DNA from: an uncultured Acidimicrobiaceae bacterium
Lineage (GTDB): Bacteria; Actinomycetota; Acidimicrobiia; Acidimicrobiales; Ilumatobacteraceae
NCBI GenBank assembly: GCA_937890395.1
Contig: CALACK010000129.1
Location: forward strand, 1-37,770
DNA: 37,770 nt
Direction of reading: 5' to 3'
Shown here: piece by piece, positions 7,584 through 15,213 of the stretch
How positions within the stretch are numbered: the first letter of the stretch is position 1
How the letters are laid out: the number at the start of each line of letters is the position of its first letter
Position numbers and translations under genes: made by a program
The notes under the pieces: generated by a model
Seen by the model: the letters and a program-made list of their open reading frames with translations, nothing else
Databases searched by the model: none
Told to the model about the DNA's origin: nothing

Positions 7584-8897
7584 ATGGCCGCACCAAGAAT
7601 GCACTCAGGAATAACCACTGACGACTCAATGAACTTGGCGATGTCGCCTGGCGCAGTACCTCTTTACGAAGCAGTGATCGCGTTTATCAAAAATGAAATT
7701 GATCCAGTGACTGATGAATATTTCAAACTTGGCGAAGGTCGTCCAGATCGATGGCAATATGGCAAGGGTCAACTTGAGCTGCTTGACTCGGTGAAGGCGA
7801 AAGCCAAAGCCAACGGATTATGGAATTTTTTCTTACCGAATTCAGAAACTGGTCAAGGCTTGTCAAATCTTGATTATGCCTACATCGCGGCTGAACTCGG
7901 CAAAAACCCGATTGCTTCTGAATGTTTAAATTGCAGCGCACCGGATACGGGCAACATGGAAGTGCTCGAGCGAGTTGGCACACCAGAGCAAAAGAAACAA
8001 TGGCTTGAGCCGCTAATGAACGGAGAGATTCGTTCGGCGTATGCGATGACAGAGCCGGACGTCGCTTCATCCGATGCAAAAAATTTAGAGTGTCGCGCGG
8101 TTCTTGACGGTGAAGAGTGGTTGATAAACGGAGAAAAGTTTTATATTTCTGGTGCAGGTGACCCGCGGTGCAAGATAATGATTTGTATGTTGCAAACCAG
8201 TCCAGACGGTCCGCCGCATGGTCGCCACTCGCAAATCTTGGTGCCAATGGATACACCTGGAGTTGAAATTCTTGGAGCGATGCATGTATTCGGCGAAGAT
8301 GACGCGCCACATGGACACATGCATTTACGGTTCACCGATGTACGTGTGCCGAAAGCAAACATGTTGTTGGGTATCGGTCGAGGTTTTGAAATTTCCCAAG
8401 TTCGACTTGGGCCTGGTCGAATTCATCATTGCATGCGTTCAATTGGTGCTGCCGAACGCGCACTCGAATTGATGGTGCGTCGTGGGCTCAGTCGCGAAGC
8501 TTTTGGTAAACCGATTGCTCGTCTCGGCAAAAATACTGAAGTTATCGGTAAAGCGCGAATTGAAATTGAAGCGATGCGGCTAATGGTGCTGCGTGCGGCT
8601 CGTGCGATGGACACAATGGGTAACGCCGAAGCGCGAGTTTGGGTTAGCGCAGTTAAGGCGATGGTGCCAGAGCGTGTTTGCAAAATCATTGACGAAGCAA
8701 TGCAAGTTTTTGGCGCGACCGGTATTTCTCAATGGACTCCGCTAGCCAGAATGTACGCAGGTCAACGCACGTTGCGTCTCGCCGACGGCCCAGACGAAGT
8801 GCACTGGCAAGTAGTTGGTCGCGCTGAAATTTCGCGCTACGAACCCGATAGTTTAGGTAAAAATATAAATTCAGCACGAACAACAGGGGAAAAATAA
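7584..8897 (+). CDS. Acyl-CoA dehydrogenase, ACAD10/11-like
   Basis: This is a 437-residue FAD-dependent acyl-CoA dehydrogenase. An N-terminal helical domain (about 1-150) precedes the flavin-contacting YAMTEPDVASSDA segment (about 154-166), a beta-barrel domain, and a C-terminal four-helix bundle with RLADGPDEVHWQVVGR (about 395-410). The LADGPDEVH signature is characteristic of ACAD10/ACAD11-type enzymes. By eye the Asp in ADG occupies the place of the MCAD catalytic Glu. It probably oxidises a longer, branched or hydroxylated acyl-CoA. The start is ATG 7584; ATG 7629 is possible. Its TAA stop overlaps the next gene's ATG (TAATG), indicating translational coupling with the iron-containing alcohol dehydrogenase. 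Confidence 0.9.
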   Translation: MAAPRMHSGITTDDSMNLAMSPGAVPLYEAVIAFIKNEIDPVTDEYFKLGEGRPDRWQYGKGQLELLDSVKAKAKANGLWNFFLPNSETGQGLSNLDYAYIAAELGKNPIASECLNCSAPDTGNMEVLERVGTPEQKKQWLEPLMNGEIRSAYAMTEPDVASSDAKNLECRAVLDGEEWLINGEKFYISGAGDPRCKIMICMLQTSPDGPPHGRHSQILVPMDTPGVEILGAMHVFGEDDAPHGHMHLRFTDVRVPKANMLLGIGRGFEISQVRLGPGRIHHCMRSIGAAERALELMVRRGLSREAFGKPIARLGKNTEVIGKARIEIEAMRLMVLRAARAMDTMGNAEARVWVSAVKAMVPERVCKIIDEAMQVFGATGISQWTPLARMYAGQRTLRLADGPDEVHWQVVGRAEISRYEPDSLGKNINSARTTGEK

Positions 8898-10114
8898 TGG
8901 ATCCAGCAGTAAGCACTTTCGGTCTCGAGCCAATGTCGAGCACAGTATCTGGCCCAAATGTTGCAGTGACGCTTGCACAATATGTAACGCCCCACGGCAC
9001 ACGTGCATTTATTATTACTGATGCCGGAATCACCGCAACTGGAATCGTCAAACCGATTACTGATGCATTGACAACTGCTGGCATGAAGTGGCAAGTATTT
9101 GATCAAGTTTCACCAAACCCAACCGACATCAATGTTGCTGCCGGAGTGGCAGCGATAAATAAGTTCGGTCTTGACGGCACAGTTGTCGTCTTGATTGGTG
9201 GCGGTTCGGTAATGGACTGCGGAAAATACATCGCGCTTGCTGCACCGAACGGTGTTGATCATGTTGGTTTGGCATTTGCGCCAGATCTAGACGCAAATGA
9301 TCGAATTGATTTTTCAACACTTGCACCAAAAGCCAGTGCATCAAAGCCCGGTCTGCCAACAATTGCGATACCGACAACTTCGGGTACTGCATCAGAAACA
9401 AATGGTGGCGGGTTAATCACCGACACGATTACAAACCCTGCGAATCATCGCAAACTTACATTTAGTAACCCGACAGTTCGCCCACGCACAATTTTGCTAG
9501 ACCCGACTCTTACTGTTGGTATGCCTTCGAAAGGTACGGCCGCTTGCGGAATGGATGTCTTAACTCACGCAATTGAGTCGTACACATCGGTGCAGTCAAA
9601 CCCGTATGCGGATGCATTGGCGTTGCATGCGATTCGTTTAGTTGCAAAATATCTGCCGACTGTAGTTGCTAACGGCGCCGATCTTGAAGCTCGTGCTCAG
9701 ATGCAACTCGCATCACATTTGGCTGGCCGATCATTTTCGAGTGGGCCGTTACTCGGTCTTGTGCACGCGACTGGTCATCCAATTTCAGGGCAGTTGCATC
9801 AAGCACACGGACAAACTTTGGCGACGATGTTGCCACATGTGATGCGCTTCAATCGCGACGCACAAGGTATCGCCGAGCGATATGCAAATGTGGGTCAAGC
9901 ATTAGGCAGCGAACTCGATCCAGAAGCAGCGATTGCAGCAGTTGAAAAACTTTCAAAGACTGTTGGCACAAATCGCAAACTTAGCGAACTTGGTGCAACG
10001 AGTGACAGCATCGCTGCGCTCACGCAAGATGCGTTGCGTGACTTGATTATTTTAAATACACCGCGTTACCCAACACGTGGTGAAGTTCACGAACTTTACG
10101 CAACTGCGTTGTAA
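8897..10114 (+). CDS. Iron-containing (group III) alcohol dehydrogenase
   Basis: This 405-residue protein is a group III metal-dependent alcohol dehydrogenase. The nucleotide-binding GGGSVMDCGK (about 98-107) and PTTSGTASE (about 159-167) are seen. The metal-binding region follows, with GMDVLTHAIESY and a downstream pair VHATGH and HQAHG supplying conserved Asp/His ligands. Its ATG overlaps the acyl-CoA dehydrogenase stop by one base, so the two are made together. Known relatives interconvert primary or omega-hydroxy alcohols and aldehydes, including 4-hydroxybutyrate and lactaldehyde. Given the nearby succinate-semialdehyde-type ALDH, a hydroxy-acid oxidation route is possible but unproven. 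Confidence 0.9.
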   Translation: MDPAVSTFGLEPMSSTVSGPNVAVTLAQYVTPHGTRAFIITDAGITATGIVKPITDALTTAGMKWQVFDQVSPNPTDINVAAGVAAINKFGLDGTVVVLIGGGSVMDCGKYIALAAPNGVDHVGLAFAPDLDANDRIDFSTLAPKASASKPGLPTIAIPTTSGTASETNGGGLITDTITNPANHRKLTFSNPTVRPRTILLDPTLTVGMPSKGTAACGMDVLTHAIESYTSVQSNPYADALALHAIRLVAKYLPTVVANGADLEARAQMQLASHLAGRSFSSGPLLGLVHATGHPISGQLHQAHGQTLATMLPHVMRFNRDAQGIAERYANVGQALGSELDPEAAIAAVEKLSKTVGTNRKLSELGATSDSIAALTQDALRDLIILNTPRYPTRGEVHELYATAL

Positions 10115-10120
10115 AACTTT

Positions 10121-10597
10121 TTAGTTTTTTAGCGAATCAGCAGTCAGCGGCTTCAACGCAACCCAAGATTGTTTTAAGCCAGGATGAAGGTTTAGAGTTT
10201 CAACTTCTTCAATCGAAGACCATTTCGTTTCTGTTGATTCTGGGTTGGCGATATGAGCGCCAGCATCACTCATTGTGTGGGCGATAACCGTGTCGTAACT
10301 CCATGGACCATGGTTGTCTGAAAAAATATGTTTGACGGTAAGCGCCGATTCTTCAATCCCCATTTCTTCGTGAGCCTCACGCAGTGCTGCAGTTACCGAA
10401 TCTTCATGTGAATCTTTTGCGCCGCCAGGGAGTGCCCATGTTCCGCCACCGTGGGTCCACTCGGCTCGAAGTTGTAACAGCACTTGCGGTTGTGGTGTGT
10501 CGCGACGCACGAGCAATAAACCTGCGGCACCAAACCGACCCCAATGGCGAAAGCCACAATCACAATCGACCCAACCGTCACCGTCGCGTAATCCCAT
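10121..10597 (-). CDS. NUDIX hydrolase
   Basis: This 158-residue NUDIX hydrolase carries a textbook Nudix box starting at the Gly-Gly of LPGG (pattern GX5EX7REUXEEXGU, residues about 68-91), preceded by the WTHGGGTWALP substrate-side strand. It hydrolyses a nucleoside diphosphate linked to another moiety, but the exact substrate is unknown. The short N-terminal region has a Cys-containing WVDCDCGFRHWG stretch that resembles small-gene NUDIX proteins of actinobacteria. ATG 10597 is chosen because upstream residues to 10669 run into the preceding MFS gene. It lies 14 bp downstream of that MFS gene and probably shares its transcript. Confidence 0.88.
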   Translation of the reverse strand: MGLRDGDGWVDCDCGFRHWGRFGAAGLLLVRRDTPQPQVLLQLRAEWTHGGGTWALPGGAKDSHEDSVTAALREAHEEMGIEESALTVKHIFSDNHGPWSYDTVIAHTMSDAGAHIANPESTETKWSSIEEVETLNLHPGLKQSWVALKPLTADSLKN

Positions 10598-10611
10598 ATC
10601 CGATAACAGTA

Positions 10612-11805
10612 TTACGAAACGATATCTAACGCGACTGCAGACTTGGGTACGACATTTCGCACCGACCAATGACTGCCTGCCAAGATTCGAGCAGCTGCAA
10701 TTAACACAAGCATTATTGCGCCGGTGCCGATAAATGTTGTTGCGCGACCGAGATGATCGTAGGCAACACCCGCAAAACTTGCGGCAACTCCGCCGGCCAA
10801 AGTTTCCATACCACCAAGTAGTCCTTGTGCGCCGGCCTGTCGTTCGAGAGGCGCGCTAGTACCGACTGCGACGCCTGCACCAGTTACGAAAAAACCATCG
10901 TTGGTTGAATGAAAGAAAAATATCACCATCATCAGTGCTGGCGTAGGCACAAGACCATATCCAGTCATGAAAAGTGCGCCGAGAATCATCCCGAAACTGC
11001 CCGCACGATAGGGCCCGATGCGCTGCACGAATTTTCCGCCGAATGGTCCTAGCAAAATTAATGGCAAAACGAATACCGAAATTCCGACATTAGCCATCCA
11101 TTGTGCTGCCTTGAGGTCATCCATCATTAAAACCCACAGTGAATCAAATACTCCGATCATGAAAAACAGCGACACTCCAATCAAAATTCCTGAAGCAATT
11201 GCACGATTCTTTAGCAAGTCAATTGCGAATCGCTCTGTGGGTCGGTGTTCTTTTGCCGTCTCGGGCACTTTGATGCGGCTAATGACAAGTATGAACAAAG
11301 AAATTGTTGCCGCGAGAAATATAAATGGGCCAGGAATACCAAATGGTGCAGTTAATACAACGGAGAAAACTGGACCAGCAGCAAAACCAGCAACTTCAAA
11401 CGAAAGAATCCGACCCAGGTTGCGCCCAAAGTTTTTTGGGTCAGCAACGATGATTACACGGCGCAACGCTGGCAATGCAGCGCCAGCACCAAACCCCATG
11501 ATAATTCGTGAAATTAAAAGCACTTTAAATGTTTCGCCAAATGCCATACCGATGCAGCCAAAAACTTCGAGGCTCAAACCCAAAATAATTAATTGTCGAG
11601 CCCGACCACGATCAGCAAGTGGGGCGATACTCACTTGTCCGATAAAGGATGTGAAGAAACCCACGCCGACTATCAAGCCAAGCGCCGACTCGGTGATGCC
11701 AAAACTGTTGCGATAGTCGTCAAGCATCGTGAACATAACGCCATAAAGGCAAGAAGATACGCCGATTGTTATCAGCAGCGCCATCACAATTCGCTGTTTA
11801 CTCAC
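10612..11805 (-). CDS. MFS transporter (DHA1-like)
   Basis: This is a 397-residue major facilitator with about 12 hydrophobic segments. The motif A-like loop APLADRGRARQL between helices 2 and 3 and a Gly-rich helix 4 (IIMGFGAGAALPALRR) support the call. The start is GTG at 11805, followed shortly by an in-frame ATG. The C-terminal tail is short. It is divergent from the aldehyde dehydrogenase gene (53 bp apart) and upstream of the NUDIX gene on the same strand. Whether it imports or exports, and what it moves, cannot be told. Confidence 0.87.
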   Translation of the reverse strand: MSKQRIVMALLITIGVSSCLYGVMFTMLDDYRNSFGITESALGLIVGVGFFTSFIGQVSIAPLADRGRARQLIILGLSLEVFGCIGMAFGETFKVLLISRIIMGFGAGAALPALRRVIIVADPKNFGRNLGRILSFEVAGFAAGPVFSVVLTAPFGIPGPFIFLAATISLFILVISRIKVPETAKEHRPTERFAIDLLKNRAIASGILIGVSLFFMIGVFDSLWVLMMDDLKAAQWMANVGISVFVLPLILLGPFGGKFVQRIGPYRAGSFGMILGALFMTGYGLVPTPALMMVIFFFHSTNDGFFVTGAGVAVGTSAPLERQAGAQGLLGGMETLAGGVAASFAGVAYDHLGRATTFIGTGAIMLVLIAAARILAGSHWSVRNVVPKSAVALDIVS

Positions 11806-11858
11806 TTAATTATTCTACCGTTTCAAAATGTCGTGCTAGTTGCGTAAGACTGAACACT

Positions 11859-13313
11859 ATGCAAAACAGCGAACAAAAACTCAGCACGACACAACCACTT
11901 GATTCATTGATCGGTGGCAAGTGGATTAACAACGCAAAAAAAATTGATGTAACGAACCCAGTTGATGGTTCAACTTTGGTGCAGATCTCAACTGCAAGTA
12001 TTGACGATTGTTTGTCTGCTGTTGATGCGGCACAAGATGCATTTGGATCATGGAAGGCGACTGCGCCACGTGCACGTGCTGAAGTATTGCGCAAAAGTTT
12101 TGAAATTATGATTGCCGAACAAGAATCATTGGCGCGGTTGATCACACTCGAGAACGGCAAAGTTTTGAGTGATGCTCGTGCCGAAGTTGCATATGCCGCC
12201 GAGTTCTTTCGCTGGTTTAGCGAAGAAGCAGTACGCATCGACGGCGATTATCGGCGCGCGCCGAGTGGTGCCAACTGGTTGATGGTTTCGCGGCAACCTG
12301 TTGGTGTTGCGCTGCTGGCAACCCCATGGAACTTTCCAGCGGCAATGGCCACGCGAAAGATTGGCCCAGCGTTGGCGGCAGGATGCACGGTTGTTTTAAA
12401 ACCTGCCAGCGAGACGCCTTTAACTGCACTTGCAATTGCCGAAATCATGCAACGCGCCGGTGTGCCCGACGGTGTTGTCAATGTTGTGGTGCCGAGCCCT
12501 TCAGGCCCGGCCGTTAGCGCGATGTTGCAATCGAACAAAATTCGCAAACTTTCGTTTACCGGCTCTACACAAGTTGGCGCGTTGCTTCTTGCCCAAGCCG
12601 CAGAAAAAATTATCAACTGCACCATGGAACTTGGTGGTAATGCGCCATTTATTGTTTTCGAAGATGCTGATATCGCTGGTGCAATTGACGGTGCAATGTT
12701 GGCCAAGATGCGCAATGGCGGCGCTGCGTGCACGGCGGCCAACCGATTCTTTGTCCACGAAAAGATCTATGACGCATTCGCCGATGGTTTGACAGCGCGG
12801 ATGAACGCTCTCGTTTTGGGAGATGGGCTCGACGCAAAAACTACAGTCGGCCCGCTTGTTTCAAAATCACAGCAACAACAAGTAGCAAAGTTAGTTGAAC
12901 AGGCTAAAAGTTTTGGGGCCAAAGTTTCGTGCGGCGGCAATGCATCAACCGATGGATCTTTCGGTTACTTTCCAACAGTGCTCACAGATATTGCGTTTGA
13001 CGCACCAATTTTGCAGACAGAAATTTTTGGGCCAGTAGCGCCGCTGGTGCGATTCAAAGACAGCGATGATATTTTGGCGCACGCCAACAACGTCGAGCAC
13101 GGACTTGTTTCGTATGTATACACACGCGATCTGGGTCGGGGCATGCGAGTTGCCGAATCGCTCGAGTCTGGCATGGTTGGCTTAAATCGCGGGCTAGTTT
13201 CTGACCCGGCTGCACCATTTGGGGGCGTCAAGCAATCTGGTCTTGGTCGCGAAGGTGCCCACGATGGATTATTAGCTTTTCTTGAAACCAAATACGTTGC
13301 GGGAAACTGGTAA
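11859..13313 (+). CDS. NAD(P)+-dependent aldehyde dehydrogenase, succinate-semialdehyde type
   Basis: The protein has 484 residues from ATG 11859. The ALDH fold is complete: the cofactor-binding TPWNFPAAM and KPASETPLTA regions, the FTGSTQVG turn, catalytic Glu257 (MELGGNAP) and catalytic Cys291 (NGGAACTAANRFF). The C-terminal FGGVKQSGLGREG motif is typical of succinate-semialdehyde dehydrogenases (GabD-like). Predicted reaction: succinate semialdehyde to succinate, linking GABA or 4-hydroxybutyrate to the TCA cycle. The longer frame from 11766 overlaps the divergent MFS gene and is not supported. Its stop is 3 nt from that of the convergent DoxX gene. Confidence 0.9.
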   Translation: MQNSEQKLSTTQPLDSLIGGKWINNAKKIDVTNPVDGSTLVQISTASIDDCLSAVDAAQDAFGSWKATAPRARAEVLRKSFEIMIAEQESLARLITLENGKVLSDARAEVAYAAEFFRWFSEEAVRIDGDYRRAPSGANWLMVSRQPVGVALLATPWNFPAAMATRKIGPALAAGCTVVLKPASETPLTALAIAEIMQRAGVPDGVVNVVVPSPSGPAVSAMLQSNKIRKLSFTGSTQVGALLLAQAAEKIINCTMELGGNAPFIVFEDADIAGAIDGAMLAKMRNGGAACTAANRFFVHEKIYDAFADGLTARMNALVLGDGLDAKTTVGPLVSKSQQQQVAKLVEQAKSFGAKVSCGGNASTDGSFGYFPTVLTDIAFDAPILQTEIFGPVAPLVRFKDSDDILAHANNVEHGLVSYVYTRDLGRGMRVAESLESGMVGLNRGLVSDPAAPFGGVKQSGLGREGAHDGLLAFLETKYVAGNW

Positions 13314-13316
13314 AAA

Positions 13317-13700
13317 CTATTCGCGTGGTGTTTTGCGCGCGATGCTCACCGCCCACCAAATAAGCGGAATTTGAAACGGCAGTCGCAAATACGCAACTAA
13401 CTGTTGCGAAAAATCTCGATCACGCCAGTCGTAGGCCATATATATATTTCCTGGGTAGACGGCCAAAAAAAGTAATACTGCTCCCCATCCTGCGAGTCGT
13501 CTAGTGCGCGGAATAAACAAACCGATCGCCACAGCGAGTTCGGCAACTCCGCTCGCATATGTATAGAAAGTTGCGTTACCGGGCAACCAATAGGGGATAA
13601 GTGGGTTGAATCGTTCGGGCACAACGAAGTGAGCCACACCAGCGAAACCAAGAAAAGCTGCCATTATCTGTGAAGAAAATGCAGAGATTTTTTTTACCAT
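13317..13700 (-). CDS. DoxX family membrane protein
   Basis: This is a 127-residue integral membrane protein with four hydrophobic segments: FLGFAGVAHFVVP, SGVAELAVAIGLFIP, GWGAVLLFLAVYPGNIYMA, and IPLIWWAVSIA near the C-terminus. The G.AHF and PG.I.MA motifs are those of DoxX-like proteins. The start at ATG 13700 places the first helix normally. ATG 13748 adds 16 polar residues and lies close to the divergent gene; neither start has a good Shine-Dalgarno. Some DoxX proteins participate in respiratory or redox complexes, but no role can be assigned here. Confidence 0.75.
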   Translation of the reverse strand: MVKKISAFSSQIMAAFLGFAGVAHFVVPERFNPLIPYWLPGNATFYTYASGVAELAVAIGLFIPRTRRLAGWGAVLLFLAVYPGNIYMAYDWRDRDFSQQLVAYLRLPFQIPLIWWAVSIARKTPRE

Positions 13701-13753
13701 TCGTACATGATGCCACTGATTGAGCACAAAATCTGAAACAATGTTCATTTACG

Positions 13754-13758
13754 AGGAG
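13754..13758 (+). promoter_or_regulatory. Ribosome binding site selecting a TTG start
   Basis: AGGAG lies 7 nt before the TTG at 13766. An out-of-frame ATG at 13761 is only 2 nt from the AGGAG, too close to be used efficiently. Spacing therefore favours the TTG as the real start of the DUF4916 gene. Confidence 0.7.
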
Positions 13759-13765
13759 AAATGCT

Positions 13766-14302
13766 TTGGGCGAAATTATTGATACGCGAACGAATTGGCT
13801 TGAACCCAATCAACTTGAATTAGTGCGTGGTCAAGTTCCACTCGTATATATAGATGCGATACCCGTGCGGGTTAATGAGCTCGGTGTCGTTACTCATGTC
13901 GGAATGCTGTTGCGCCAAGCCCCTGACGGGTCAATTTCGCGAACAATTGTTTCTGGTCGGGTATTGCTCAACGAGCGAATTCGCGAAGCGTTACTACGCC
14001 ACCTCGAGAAAGATCTTGGGTCGATGGCTTTGCCGAACATTCCACTCAATCCCGCACCGTTTACGATCGTTGAATATTTTACCGACCCAGAAATCAGCGG
14101 CTTTCATGATCCACGACATCACGCAGTTAGTTTGGCATTTGTTGTCCCGGTTTCGGGCGATTGTCAACCATCGCAGCAGGCGCTTGACCTTGGTTGGTAT
14201 ACACCAGAGCAAGCAACCAGTGACCAGATGAAACTTGAAATGACAAGTGGCCACGACCGTTTGATACGACTCGCGTTGGCATCGGTCGGAGTGTTGCCTT
14301 AG
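13766..14302 (+). CDS. DUF4916 (NUDIX-like) protein
   Basis: This 178-residue actinobacterial protein belongs to DUF4916. Family landmarks in order are WLEPNQLELVRGQVPLVYID, a basic ISRTIVSGRVL segment, RHLEKDLG, FHDPRHHAVSLAFVVPV and a C-terminal WYTPEQA motif. It has a NUDIX-like fold flavour but lacks a canonical REXXEE box; the nearest equivalent is the REALLRHLEKDLG helix. Activity is therefore uncertain. It starts at TTG 13766 with a clear AGGAG. It lies 35 nt upstream of the Fpg/Nei-like gene on the same strand, possibly a damage- or nucleotide-housekeeping pair, which is inference. Confidence 0.8.
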   Translation: MGEIIDTRTNWLEPNQLELVRGQVPLVYIDAIPVRVNELGVVTHVGMLLRQAPDGSISRTIVSGRVLLNERIREALLRHLEKDLGSMALPNIPLNPAPFTIVEYFTDPEISGFHDPRHHAVSLAFVVPVSGDCQPSQQALDLGWYTPEQATSDQMKLEMTSGHDRLIRLALASVGVLP

Positions 14303-14337
14303 TAATACAAACTTGGCGAACGTTTATCACTTACTAT

Positions 14338-15213
14338 TTGAACATGCTAGTTAAGTCAATGCAACATAATGCTTCTGCATTGCGAACAGCGTTGATGGGA
14401 CAAAAGATGTTGAGTTTTGAAACTAGCGAATCACTAATTGTTTCTCCGAAGATTGGCAGAACGATTGAAGAATTGCGAGTGGAGAATCGGAGTATTGAAA
14501 TTATCTGGGACGACGGTCTCGTGCTTAAAACTGAGATGAAACTTCGTGGCTCTTGGTGTATTTTTCATAACGGAGAAAAATGGAGCAAGATAAAAAAATC
14601 GGCCCAAGTTATTATTAGTGTCGATGAATTGTCTGTGGTTTGTTTTGGTGCGCGCGAGATTGAGACATATCACGACTTTGATCTCCGTCGCCATCCGATG
14701 CTCGGTCGACTCGGCCCTGATTTAGCCGACCCCCGTGTCGATCTAAACGATTGTGTAGATCGCTTGATGAATTACGAGAATCCAGATGAAACAATTGCCG
14801 ATGTGTTACTTGATCAACGGGTGATGCGTGGCATCGGCAATGTTCACCGTTGTGAGTTGCTTTGGGCATGCGAATTACATCCGTGGGCGAAAGTTAGTTC
14901 GTTAAGTGTTGACGAATGTTTAGAACTAGTTTCGCTTGCTGCTGGAGTCTTGCGAGGTAACTCACGGCTCGCATCAACAGAACTAGCGGTTTACGGCAAG
15001 CATGGCAAAATTTGTAGTCGTTGTAGCGGGCAAGTCAGAGTTACCCACCACGGTGAAGCAAACAGAGTTCTCTACTGGTGCGTTGATTGCCAAGTGCGAC
15101 ATACAGACGTAACTTCGCAGGGATACGTAATAAAACACGACGCACCACTGGGCGTTCACCCAGCAGAACACCTTTATCTTTCTGAGTTAGCTAAGGTTCG
15201 AAAATCAGTTTGA
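14338..15213 (+). CDS. Fpg/Nei family DNA glycosylase homologue, catalytic N-terminus missing
   Basis: This 291-residue protein aligns by eye with Nei2/Fpg-type glycosylases. Conserved parts include the DDGLVLKTEMKLRGSW strand pair, RLGPDL, the helix-two-turn-helix DQRVMRGIGNVHRCELLW with the conserved Asn, and a C-terminal zinc finger (CSRC ... CVDC with NRVLYW) in the last 70 residues. However, the N-terminus (TTG 14338 or ATG 14344) reads MLVKSMQ instead of the invariant Pro2-Glu3, and the beta-hairpin catalytic Lys position appears to be Arg. No frame just upstream restores Pro-Glu. It may bind DNA without glycosylase/lyase chemistry. It overlaps the convergent ABC permease gene by 9 nt. 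Confidence 0.82.
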   Translation: MNMLVKSMQHNASALRTALMGQKMLSFETSESLIVSPKIGRTIEELRVENRSIEIIWDDGLVLKTEMKLRGSWCIFHNGEKWSKIKKSAQVIISVDELSVVCFGAREIETYHDFDLRRHPMLGRLGPDLADPRVDLNDCVDRLMNYENPDETIADVLLDQRVMRGIGNVHRCELLWACELHPWAKVSSLSVDECLELVSLAAGVLRGNSRLASTELAVYGKHGKICSRCSGQVRVTHHGEANRVLYWCVDCQVRHTDVTSQGYVIKHDAPLGVHPAEHLYLSELAKVRKSV

